Source: an uncultured Desulfovibrio sp. (lineage in GTDB: Bacteria > Desulfobacterota > Desulfovibrionia > Desulfovibrionales > Desulfovibrionaceae). Taken from it: DNA of 10,607 bases. Positions 1 through 6,297 of this stretch are shown here, piece after piece. Made by a program: the position numbers and the translations under genes. Every line of letters starts with the position of its first letter. Position 1 is the stretch's first letter. The DNA lies in the NCBI GenBank assembly GCA_900555975.1, contig USNI01000020.1:1-10607 (forward strand). The letters run 5' to 3'. Under the pieces are notes generated by a model. That model worked only from the letters and a program-made list of their open reading frames with translations. It was not told where the DNA came from and ran no database searches.

Positions 1-335
1 ACCATCACCCTCTTGCCCGCCGTGCGCGCCTTGGTGATGGAATCGCGCGTTCCCCGGGACAGACCGTCCCAGAAGGCCACGATCACGTCGGCCCTGTTCA
101 CGATTTCGGTGTTGCGCACGGGTCCGGCCTTTCTGCCGTGCCTGCTCCAGTCCGCGGCAATGACTTCGAGCGGCAGACCGTGACGCTCCGCAAAGCGGGC
201 GGCCAGCGCGTCGGCGCCGCGCGCCCCGCCGGAAATGACGACGTCTATGTCCTCCACCCGGAAATTCCGGAGAATGCACTGTTCCAGCATTTCATAATCC
301 AGGAAGTCTCGAGATCCTACCACGGCCAGCTTCAT
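1..335 (-). CDS. DUF2493 / SLOG-superfamily protein, N-terminal part (runs off the window)
   Basis: This gene is read leftward and is cut by the window edge after 111 codons, so the C-terminus is missing. The start ATG is at 333-335, with a purine-rich Shine-Dalgarno (GGGGGA) about 6 nt upstream. Visible motifs fit the DUF2493 (YspA/YpsA-related) family: GSRDF at residues 7-11 after a hydrophobic first strand, the glycine-rich loop SGGARGAD at 35-42, DWSRHGRKAGPVRN at 62-75, and FWDGLSRGT at 88-96. The family belongs to the SLOG superfamily of Rossmann-like folds, which are thought to bind nucleotides or nucleotide-derived ligands; the glycine-rich loop and the GPVRN segment would line the pocket. 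No substrate can be named. It is divergent from the RHH gene at 515. Family assignment is fairly secure; function is not. Confidence 0.85.
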   Translation of the reverse strand, partial: MKLAVVGSRDFLDYEMLEQCILRNFRVEDIDVVISGGARGADALAARFAERHGLPLEVIAADWSRHGRKAGPVRNTEIVNRADVIVAFWDGLSRGTRDSITKARTAGKRVM

Positions 336-374
336 GCTTCATCCCCCGCCGACAACGCCTGCCTGCTGCAAGAC

Positions 375-395
375 TCCGTCCCGCCACCGGACGGA
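375..395. repeat. 7-bp-stem inverted repeat in the divergent gap
   Basis: TCCGTCC at 375-381 is followed, after a 7-nt loop, by its exact reverse complement GGACGGA at 389-395. It lies between the leftward DUF2493 gene and the rightward RHH gene. No T-run follows on either strand, so it does not look like an intrinsic terminator. It could be an operator half-site pair or a 5'-UTR hairpin of the leftward transcript. In a GC-rich gap a 7-bp stem can arise by chance. Confidence 0.3.
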
Positions 396-433
396 AACAG
401 GTCCCCTTCAGCATACGCAACGCTCATTCCCGC

Positions 434-471
434 ATCAAGCGCTTGATTTCACCGCATCGCCGGGCAATAAT
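434..471 (+). promoter_or_regulatory. Promoter with overlapping 14-bp palindrome (candidate autoregulatory operator)
   Basis: A sigma70-type promoter can be read as TTGATT (443-448), a 17-nt spacer, and AATAAT (466-471), giving 4/6 and 5/6 consensus matches at ideal spacing. The perfect palindrome ATCAAGCGCTTGAT (434-447) covers the upstream edge and most of the -35 hexamer. Transcription would start near 478, about 37 nt before the ATG at 515. Ribbon-helix-helix antitoxins such as DinJ and RelB typically bind palindromes over their own promoters, so this is a natural operator for the protein encoded just downstream. The promoter and palindrome are seen directly; the regulator assignment is inference. 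Confidence 0.6.
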
Positions 472-514
472 GAAGCACGTTTTTCTGCGGAACCCGAACC
501 AAGAGACCAATCCC

Positions 515-1480
515 ATGTCCGACTGTCTGCGTCTTGATCCCGAGCTTGCCTCCAGAGCCGAGGCTCTGTTCCACGAGCTGGGCCTGGATCTTTCCACCGC
601 CGTTCAGCTCTTTCTTCTCCAGTCCCTGCGGGAACGGGGACTGCCCTTCACTCCGAGACTCTCCGCTCCGGCCGCGCCGGAACAGACTCCGTCTTCTGCG
701 GAACCCTCGGAACCGATGCCTGCCGACCGCGGCATCCTCCGTTCCGACAGGGACGACCCTGCAGACGAGAGCGATCCTTCCCACGTCCTGGAGGACGACG
801 GAGAGGAAGAGAACGACTCTTCCGTCCTTTGCACCGGAGATGCGCCGGAGCCTGGGCGGACGCGGCCGGACGAGACTTCCGGCGGACGCGGCGCATCCCG
901 ACAAGATGACGCGTCCCTGTCCGCGGCGGACGCTCCGCAGGATGCGGACGACGAACTTCGGCAGGCCTTTCTGAACGCCCGTCTCATCGGAACGCCGCTC
1001 AGACGCGTGCGGTCTCTGAACCGTCTGTACGGCATGGGAGAACCCAATTCCACCGTACCCGGCTGGCGGGAGGTCTATGTTTCGGGCGACGAACCCTTTG
1101 CCCTTGATTTCGGCGTGATCCGCGTGGAACTCGGTTTCTACGGCGGCGGCAGCCTGCGCATGATGGACGGCAGACTGCCCGACTCGGTTCTTGAAGCCGA
1201 CGCCGTCTATCCCCGGGATCTCAGCCCCGTGTTCTCCTCCGTCATCGGACAACCCCTTGCCGACGTCTCATCCACCGGCATGCTTCGGGACGGCCGCCGG
1301 CAGGAACAGCTTTCCCTGCACTTCGCCAACGGCTGCATGCTGCACTTCACTCCCGGCGGAGACTGGGGCGCGCTCTGGCTGACCGACGCCCGCGGCTCCG
1401 TCATGTTCGCCCCCGAAACCGTGTGGCTGCGCGTGCTCGGCGACAAGACGTGGAACGGCCTGCGCCGCATGGATTCCTGA
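515..1480 (+). CDS. RelB/DinJ-type ribbon-helix-helix protein with acidic linker and unknown C-terminal domain
   Basis: This is a 321-residue protein. Residues 1-46 look like the DNA-binding half of a RelB/DinJ antitoxin: a short strand (SDCLRL), helix DPELASRAEALFHELG, then LDLSTAVQLFLLQSLRERGLPF, matching the family pattern LGL..S.A...F......GLPF. Residues 46-145 form a proline-rich and then strongly acidic, probably disordered linker (EDDGEEEND). Residues 146-321 are a folded-looking, strand-rich domain that I do not recognise, with GWREVYVSGDEPFALDFG and HFANGCMLHFTPGGDWGALWL. DinJ/RelB antitoxins are usually 80-100 residues, so this is about three times the normal length, and no RelE/YafQ-like toxin lies beside it. 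An in-frame TTG at 443 and ATG at 470 lie upstream of the predicted transcription start, so ATG 515 is preferred. An AAGAGA about 10 nt upstream is only a modest ribosome site. It is most likely a DNA-binding regulator derived from an antitoxin. Confidence 0.82.
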   Translation: MSDCLRLDPELASRAEALFHELGLDLSTAVQLFLLQSLRERGLPFTPRLSAPAAPEQTPSSAEPSEPMPADRGILRSDRDDPADESDPSHVLEDDGEEENDSSVLCTGDAPEPGRTRPDETSGGRGASRQDDASLSAADAPQDADDELRQAFLNARLIGTPLRRVRSLNRLYGMGEPNSTVPGWREVYVSGDEPFALDFGVIRVELGFYGGGSLRMMDGRLPDSVLEADAVYPRDLSPVFSSVIGQPLADVSSTGMLRDGRRQEQLSLHFANGCMLHFTPGGDWGALWLTDARGSVMFAPETVWLRVLGDKTWNGLRRMDS

Positions 1481-1510
1481 TCCACGGAACGGAACAAACG
1501 CATCCCTTCA

Positions 1511-1539
1511 TTGACCGGCGCCGATTAAACGCGTATCTC
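1511..1539 (+). promoter_or_regulatory. Candidate promoter for fur-yjbQ
   Basis: TTGACC (1511-1516, 5/6 to the -35 consensus) is followed, 17 nt later, by TATCTC (1534-1539, 3/6 to the -10 consensus). The spacer holds the small palindrome CGGCGCCG (1516-1523). The fur start codon is 31 nt beyond the -10. I see no convincing AT-rich Fur or PerR box here, so autoregulation cannot be read from the sequence. Confidence 0.4.
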
Positions 1540-1570
1540 TCTGAGACTTACCATCCTCAAAGGATTTGCC

Positions 1571-2014
1571 ATGAAAACAAATCTCGCGGAAATGGAACAG
1601 AAGTTCTCCGACTATCTCAAGCAGAAGGGACTGCGGGTCACGCCGCAGCGCCTGAAGATCCTGGAAGCCTTTCTGCAGGCCCATGATCATGTGTCCATGG
1701 AGGAACTTTTCCTGCTCGTGCGCTCACAGGACAACACCATCGGACAGGTCACGGTATACCGCACGCTCAAGCTGCTCTGCGAGGCGGGACTCGCCTCGGC
1801 CGTGAACTTCGAGGAAGGCATGGTCCGCTACGAACCTCTGGGCATGCATCATCACGATCATCTGGTCTGCGAAAAATGCGGCAGAAAAATCGAATTCGTC
1901 AACGACGCCATTGAAAACCTTCAGGAAAAGGTCTGCCGCGTCCACGACTTTGTTCCCACCTCCCATCACATGGTGCTCTACGGCATCTGCGCCGACTGCA
2001 GAAAAAAGGACTGA
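1571..2014 (+). CDS. fur: Fur-family metal-responsive transcriptional repressor
   Basis: This 147-residue protein has the usual Fur length. The N-terminal winged helix spans about residues 10-85, with TPQRLKILEAF and the recognition region TIGQVTVYRTLKLLCEAG (56-73). The C-terminal dimerisation and metal half carries HHHDH (93-97), the zinc knuckle pairs CEKC (100-103) and CADC (140-143), IEF at 107-109, and HH at 132-133. H40, E88 and the HHHDH cluster correspond to the regulatory metal site of classical Fur, and the C-terminal half aligns by eye with E. coli Fur better than I would expect for Zur or PerR, though PerR or Zur cannot be excluded. The cytoplasmic dimer would repress iron-uptake genes when Fe(II) is bound. 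The start is set by AAGGA 6 nt before the ATG. It is followed 3 nt later by yjbQ, so the two are almost certainly cotranscribed. Confidence 0.92.
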   Translation: MKTNLAEMEQKFSDYLKQKGLRVTPQRLKILEAFLQAHDHVSMEELFLLVRSQDNTIGQVTVYRTLKLLCEAGLASAVNFEEGMVRYEPLGMHHHDHLVCEKCGRKIEFVNDAIENLQEKVCRVHDFVPTSHHMVLYGICADCRKKD

Positions 2015-2017
2015 CCG

Positions 2018-2413
2018 ATGGTCACGCTCAGACTCCGCACCGGCAGACGGGAAACCATGATCGACGTCACGGCGCTTCTGCGCGGAGCCGTCGCCGGCAA
2101 CGGCTGGCACGACGGCGTGCTCGTCGTGTTCTGTCCCCACACCACCTGCGGACTCACCGTCAACGAGGGCTTCGATCCCGACGTCGCCGGAGACATGACC
2201 CGCTTTCTGCACGAGCGCATTCCGCAGCAGTACCCCTTCCGTCACGCCGAAGGCAACGCCGACGCCCACATCAAGGCCAGCTTCTTCGGCTCTTCCGTGA
2301 TGCTCATCGTCGAAAACGGCGAACTTCAGCTCGGCACATGGCAGGCCGTCTGGCTCTTTGAGGGCGACGGCCCGCGTGAACGCAGTCTCTGCCTCAAATG
2401 GCTGCAGGCATGA
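2018..2413 (+). CDS. yjbQ: YjbQ / UPF0047 family protein (secondary thiamine-phosphate synthase type)
   Basis: At 131 residues this is normal for UPF0047. The three signature blocks are present: HTTCGLTVNE (41-50), HAEGNADAHIKASFFG (76-91), with H76 and H84 as likely metal or catalytic ligands, and LGTWQAVWLFEGDGPR (105-120). The fold is a compact trimeric beta structure. Family members are annotated as secondary thiamine-phosphate synthases because overexpression can compensate for loss of ThiE; the physiological role is still uncertain. The ribosome site AAGGA (2006-2010) lies inside the last codons of fur, 7 nt before the ATG, which suggests translational coupling to fur. The 28-nt gap to the convergent cfa gene holds only a very short GGT/ACC hairpin followed by TTTCTT, a poor terminator. 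Confidence 0.92.
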   Translation: MVTLRLRTGRRETMIDVTALLRGAVAGNGWHDGVLVVFCPHTTCGLTVNEGFDPDVAGDMTRFLHERIPQQYPFRHAEGNADAHIKASFFGSSVMLIVENGELQLGTWQAVWLFEGDGPRERSLCLKWLQA

Positions 2414-2441
2414 TCGAAGAACGGTTCCCGGACCTTTCTTC

Positions 2442-3590
2442 TCAGCCCTGAACGCTGCGGCAGTAGCCTCCCGGCAGTCCTTCCGGACTCAGCACCAGCT
2501 GCCAGAGCTGTATGCTCCTTGCCCGGAACGCTCCCGCACACGAAAGAAGATAGTACTGATACATGCGATGCTGCCGCTCCGTGCAGGAAAAGGCTCCCTC
2601 GCTCAGACCGCGCTCGAAGTTCTTATGCCAGGCCATGAGCGTTCTGTCGTAGTCCACCCCGAAATTCTGCCAGTCCTCCAGTATGAAATCCCGCTCCAGC
2701 GCGTCCACCAGCGTCGAGGGCGAAGGCAGAATGCCGTTGGGGAAAATATAGCGCGTCAGCCACGGATCCGCGCCGGCGCCGGCTCCCAGCGCGCCGTTGC
2801 TGCCTATGCTGTGCAGAAGAAAAAGACCGCCGCTCTTCAGGCTGTTTCTGGCAATGTCCATGAACTCCCGGTAATTGCGTCTTCCCACATGCTCGAACAT
2901 GCCGACGGACACCACACGGTCCCATGTCCCTCTCAGCTCCCGATAGTCCATGAGACGATATTCCACGTCCACGCCCGACGAAGACGCCATGTCCCTGGCA
3001 AAGGCCAGCTGCTCGCGCGATACCGTGATGCCCGTCACCTGCACGTGATGCTCCGAGGCCATGTGCAGAGCCAGCGTTCCCCAGCCGCAGCCGATGTCCA
3101 GCACCGTCATGCCCGGTTCCAGCGCAAGCTTGCGGCAGATCATCTCCATCTTGTTTCTCTGCGCCTCGTCAAGTCCCGCGGCTCCCGGCTCCCTTACGTT
3201 CTCCCAGCGCGCGCAGCTGTACTGCATGCTCGGTCCAAGCATGGTACGGAACAGCGCCGGATCCGTATCGTAATGCGCCTTCGCCACCATGAAGGCCCGC
3301 GCCCGGCTCTGAAGATTGAACATCGCATGCGCCGCCTCGGTCAGCCAGAACGGCAGCGTGCGCGACAGCGTCTGCTCAAGACGCGCCCTCAGCGCGCGAC
3401 AGAACATGACGTCCATGGCCTCGCAGTCCCACCAGCCGTCCATATAGGCTTCGCCAAGCCCCAGCGTTCCCTGTCTGAGCACCCGTGCGTACAGTTCGTC
3501 GTTATGCACCTGAATGTCCCACGGCCTGTCGCCGTTGATCCGGATATCGGCCTTTTCCGCAAGCTTCTGCACCAGTTCCCGTGCCTTCAT
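2442..3590 (-). CDS. cfa: Cyclopropane-fatty-acyl-phospholipid synthase
   Basis: This enzyme transfers a methylene from S-adenosylmethionine to cis double bonds of unsaturated acyl chains in membrane phospholipids, a stationary-phase, acid and stress adaptation at the inner membrane. The chosen start gives 382 residues, the same length as E. coli Cfa. An N-terminal lipid-associated domain (about 1-115) precedes the SAM methyltransferase core. Motifs include YSCARW (124-129), whose Cys corresponds to the bicarbonate-site cysteine; VLDIGCGWG (163-171, SAM binding); VSVGMFEHVG (227-236), which holds a conserved catalytic-region Glu; FLLHSIGS (257-264); and YIFPNG (281-286). The C-terminal FGVDYDRTLMAW and CAGAFRARSIQLWQ blocks are also conserved. 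An in-frame ATG at 3677 would add 29 unrelated residues; the ATG at 3590 has a strong AAAGGAG 7 nt upstream and is preferred. It is divergent from the membrane gene at 3803 and convergent with yjbQ. Confidence 0.96.
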   Translation of the reverse strand: MKARELVQKLAEKADIRINGDRPWDIQVHNDELYARVLRQGTLGLGEAYMDGWWDCEAMDVMFCRALRARLEQTLSRTLPFWLTEAAHAMFNLQSRARAFMVAKAHYDTDPALFRTMLGPSMQYSCARWENVREPGAAGLDEAQRNKMEMICRKLALEPGMTVLDIGCGWGTLALHMASEHHVQVTGITVSREQLAFARDMASSSGVDVEYRLMDYRELRGTWDRVVSVGMFEHVGRRNYREFMDIARNSLKSGGLFLLHSIGSNGALGAGAGADPWLTRYIFPNGILPSPSTLVDALERDFILEDWQNFGVDYDRTLMAWHKNFERGLSEGAFSCTERQHRMYQYYLLSCAGAFRARSIQLWQLVLSPEGLPGGYCRSVQG

Positions 3591-3802
3591 GATCACTCCT
3601 TTTTTCCTGCACGGTAGCCGAAACGGACAGCCCCCGCCATGATAGAACGTCCTTTTCCGGCAGATGCCCTCCGGCATCCCGCCTCAGACTCCCCTCCTTC
3701 TCCCTCCCTGCGCGCCGCTGCCCGCCGGCGGCACAGTTTTTACTTGAACGGAACGGCCGCTCATGCTTCAATTTTCCTGCTTTCCCCTGACCTCTTCACG
3801 GG
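3591..3802. promoter_or_regulatory. Divergent intergenic region between cfa and the DUF2157 gene
   Basis: This 212-bp gap must hold promoters for both directions. Rightward, TTGAAC (3744-3749), 17 nt, TTCAAT (3767-3772) is a plausible sigma70-type promoter (4/6 and 4/6), ending 30 nt before the ATG at 3803. Leftward toward cfa, a TATCAT-like -10 (5/6) lies at 3639-3644 on the minus strand, but no good -35 is spaced from it. The gap also contains a 6-bp hairpin at 3663-3678, whose loop reads GGAG on the cfa strand, and a pyrimidine-rich run at 3690-3709 that is G-rich on the cfa strand. Confidence 0.4.
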
Positions 3803-6280
3803 ATGAACGCCATGAACCGACACAATGCTCTCTCCGCCCCCGCCGCCCTCCGGCGCGTTCTGCTGCTCACAGGCGCAGCCCTCACGCTGACCGCCGTGGT
3901 TCATTTCTTCGCATGGAACTGGCACGCCCTGTCGGGAGCGGCCAGATTCGCCCTCACCGGAGGCGGCACGGTTCTGTGCCTGCTCTCCGCCGCGGTCGCC
4001 GACAGGAAGGGACGGCATGCGCTCTGTTCCCTCTCCCTGTTTGCCGCCGCCCTCTTCACGGGCCTGTTCTGGATCGTCTTCGGCCAGATCTTCCAGAGCG
4101 CAGCCACGTTCAGGGAGTTCTGCCTTGCCTGGGCCGCAGGCACGATTCCCCTGTTTCTGCTGCGCCGCACCGCGCTTCTGTGGAATCTGCTGGTCCTGCT
4201 TCTTTCCGCCGGCAGCTGTGCGGATCCCCTGCTCACCCTGTGGGAGGGCGCATGGACGCCGCATCTTCTTCCCCCGCTTCTTGTCGCCGCCGCCTGCTGC
4301 GCCGTCGCCATGCTGCCGCCGGGTTTTCTCCGCCGCCCGCCGGGTCTGAACGCCTGGCTCACGCTGCCCCTCACCCTGCTTCTGGCCGAAGCCACCGTCA
4401 TGTGCGCCATGCTCATGCTCCTTGAGCGGCATCAGTATCATGCCTCCCTGCCGGAAGCCATGGCCGGACCGCTTGCCCTGGCCGCAGTCCTCGTGTCCGC
4501 CGTGCGCGCCCGCCATGTGCCCGCGCTCTGCGAAACGGCCCTGTGCGGCATCGTGCTGCTGAACACGGGGGCGTTCCGTCTGTCCGACAGCCTGTCCCTG
4601 ACGGAACGCGCCGCCCTGTTCACGCTCCTCAACGGCGCGTGCGCCTTTCTTCTGCTTTCCCTTCTGAGCAGACTTCCCCGATGGAAGACCCTCATGTCCT
4701 TCAGTCCGGCGCTCGCCCATGTCCCCGCGCTTTTCGGAGGACTGCTGTCCGCCCTTTCCCTCATGGCCCTGACGGCGCTCTTTTTTTCCGGCCTCGACGC
4801 CTCCGCCACGCTGCTGCGGGCCGGACTGCTCTACATGATCTGCGGCACGCTGCTGTGGCGGCATGGGAGAACGGGCACCTTTTCCGTCGTCCTCGCTTCC
4901 GTGCTCGTCACCGGCGGCTCCCTCTGCTTCCACATCGGTCTTCTGGAATACACGCCCGCCGTCATTCTCGCCGCCGTGTGGACGGCCGCACTGCTGCTCT
5001 ACGCGCTGCTTGACTATCCGCCTCTGCGCTTCTCCGCCGTGTTCTGGGCGATCGTCTCCACGATCATCTTTCTTCCGGACCTTCCCGTGCCGGATGCCTT
5101 TCTTTCCGCCGGAGTCTTTTTTCTCTGTTTTCTTCCCCTGTCCGCGGCCGCGGCAGGACGCTTTCCCCGCGGCTTCCTGCGTCCCGCCTCCCTGGCCTGC
5201 CTCTGCGCGCTCCTTCTTCTCTGTCCCACGTTTCCGCCCGTCTCTTCTCTGTGCCTGAGATTCGGCACCGCGGAGGAAACATTCTGCGTCACCCTCGCCG
5301 CGCTGAACCTCGCCGTGCTCTTTCTGCGACGCCTTCACACGCTGCCGTCCCTCTCCGGCATCCGTCCTGCGGATGGGGCGGCGGCCGTGGCCGTCATCCT
5401 CGTCCTGTGGATGCTCGCGCCCCTGGAAACGCTGATCGGCCTGAATCTTCTCTTCGCCGGCATGGCCCAGCCCGGAGAAACGACGCCGGACGCGACGGAC
5501 GAGACCGCCGGACGCAACGACCGGACGCTCATGCTTCTCGGCGTGCTGGCGCTCGCGGCACACTGTCTGCTCTTCTACTATCTGACCGTCTTCCCCTTCC
5601 GGATGAAAATGGCGTACGTCGGTCTTCCCGGACTCTGCCTGCTTGCCGCCGGTCTGCGGATGACATGCCCCTCGCGCGCTCCGGACGGAAAGAAAAAGAC
5701 CTCCGTCGCGCAGCCTGCGCCGGGTTCTCTTCTGCCCTTCGCACTGTGCGCCGCCGTGCTTGCCGTGCTGTTCTGCACGGCCGTGGCGGACCGGAAGGCC
5801 CTGCTGCGCGAAGGGGAGGAAGTGCTGCTCTCTCTTGCGCCGCAGGATCCGCGGGCCTTTCTGTTCGGGGACTACATGGCGCTCAGCTACGACGTCGACC
5901 GGCTGCCCGCGCAGAGCGTGACCGGTCCAGGCTGTCTGCCGCTCGTCGTGGACGATACGCGCGTGGCGCACGCTTCGCCGGACGGCGTGCTGGAAGGCAG
6001 CGCCTGCACCGACGTTTCCGTTCCCGCCCTGACCGTGGACAGAACGACCCTGGGCACGCTCCGCCTGCGTCTGCCCAGACGCTGCTACATGGAGGAAGGC
6101 TCTGCCTCCGTTCTGGAGCGCGCCCGCTATGCCGTGCTGCGCTTCGACGACAGAAACCGCATGCTTCTGACCGGTCTGGCCGATGAGGACGGCCGGCCGA
6201 TACGGCCTGTGCCGGACGCGGAAAGCGACGATCCTGTCGTGGAAGAAACGCAGCCGGACGCGGAAAGACGGCCTTCCTGA
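3803..6280 (+). CDS. Large polytopic membrane protein: DUF2157-DUF4401-GDYXXLXY fusion
   Basis: This is an 825-residue protein dominated by hydrophobic stretches, with probably about 20 membrane segments. The N-terminal 150 residues look like DUF2157: a first membrane helix (18-35), FAWNWHAL (36-43) in the position of the family's NW motif, and a FGQIFQ...LAW segment (93-110). The central part (about 290-610) is a chain of short helices of the DUF4401 type. After a final helix near 643-662 comes a soluble, probably extracytoplasmic domain carrying GDYMALSY at 689-696, an exact match to the motif that names the GDYXXLXY family, followed by strand-rich sequence and a charged tail. These families have no established biochemical function; they often occur together in inner-membrane proteins. 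The start at 3803 has a weak ribosome site; ATG 3812 (with GGGA upstream) is an alternative, removing 3 residues. There is no same-strand neighbour, so it is likely monocistronic. Confidence 0.85.
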   Translation: MNAMNRHNALSAPAALRRVLLLTGAALTLTAVVHFFAWNWHALSGAARFALTGGGTVLCLLSAAVADRKGRHALCSLSLFAAALFTGLFWIVFGQIFQSAATFREFCLAWAAGTIPLFLLRRTALLWNLLVLLLSAGSCADPLLTLWEGAWTPHLLPPLLVAAACCAVAMLPPGFLRRPPGLNAWLTLPLTLLLAEATVMCAMLMLLERHQYHASLPEAMAGPLALAAVLVSAVRARHVPALCETALCGIVLLNTGAFRLSDSLSLTERAALFTLLNGACAFLLLSLLSRLPRWKTLMSFSPALAHVPALFGGLLSALSLMALTALFFSGLDASATLLRAGLLYMICGTLLWRHGRTGTFSVVLASVLVTGGSLCFHIGLLEYTPAVILAAVWTAALLLYALLDYPPLRFSAVFWAIVSTIIFLPDLPVPDAFLSAGVFFLCFLPLSAAAAGRFPRGFLRPASLACLCALLLLCPTFPPVSSLCLRFGTAEETFCVTLAALNLAVLFLRRLHTLPSLSGIRPADGAAAVAVILVLWMLAPLETLIGLNLLFAGMAQPGETTPDATDETAGRNDRTLMLLGVLALAAHCLLFYYLTVFPFRMKMAYVGLPGLCLLAAGLRMTCPSRAPDGKKKTSVAQPAPGSLLPFALCAAVLAVLFCTAVADRKALLREGEEVLLSLAPQDPRAFLFGDYMALSYDVDRLPAQSVTGPGCLPLVVDDTRVAHASPDGVLEGSACTDVSVPALTVDRTTLGTLRLRLPRRCYMEEGSASVLERARYAVLRFDDRNRMLLTGLADEDGRPIRPVPDAESDDPVVEETQPDAERRPS

Positions 6281-6293
6281 AGGCGGAGCCTTT
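6271..6293. terminator. Weak hairpins in the convergent gap
   Basis: The 17-bp gap between two convergent genes, together with the last codons of the rightward gene, can form either GCCTT-CCTG-AAGGC (6271-6284) or AAGGC-GGA-GCCTT (6280-6292). The two 5-bp hairpins share the AAGGC arm and so exclude each other. Only TTT follows on the plus strand. It may serve as a modest shared termination point, but it lacks a proper T-tract. Confidence 0.3.
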
Positions 6294-6297
6294 GCGC

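Noticed and set aside
443..514. N-terminal extension of the RHH protein from TTG 443 or ATG 470
   Set aside because: Both codons lie in the predicted promoter, the extra residues are not family-like, and the RHH strand begins right after the ATG at 515.
1530..1570. Possible Fur/PerR box upstream of fur
   Set aside because: Only the short TCTC-T-GAGA symmetry at 1538-1546 is present; it does not resemble the AT-rich Fur or PerR consensus.
2358..3617. 419-codon open frame on the plus strand opposite cfa
   Set aside because: cfa is clear by motif and length; the opposite frame overlaps yjbQ and has no recognisable domain or ribosome site.
5251..6186. 311-codon plus-strand frame inside the DUF2157 gene
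   Set aside because: It is an out-of-frame, arginine- and alanine-rich shadow of the real frame, which continues uninterrupted through the GDYXXLXY domain.
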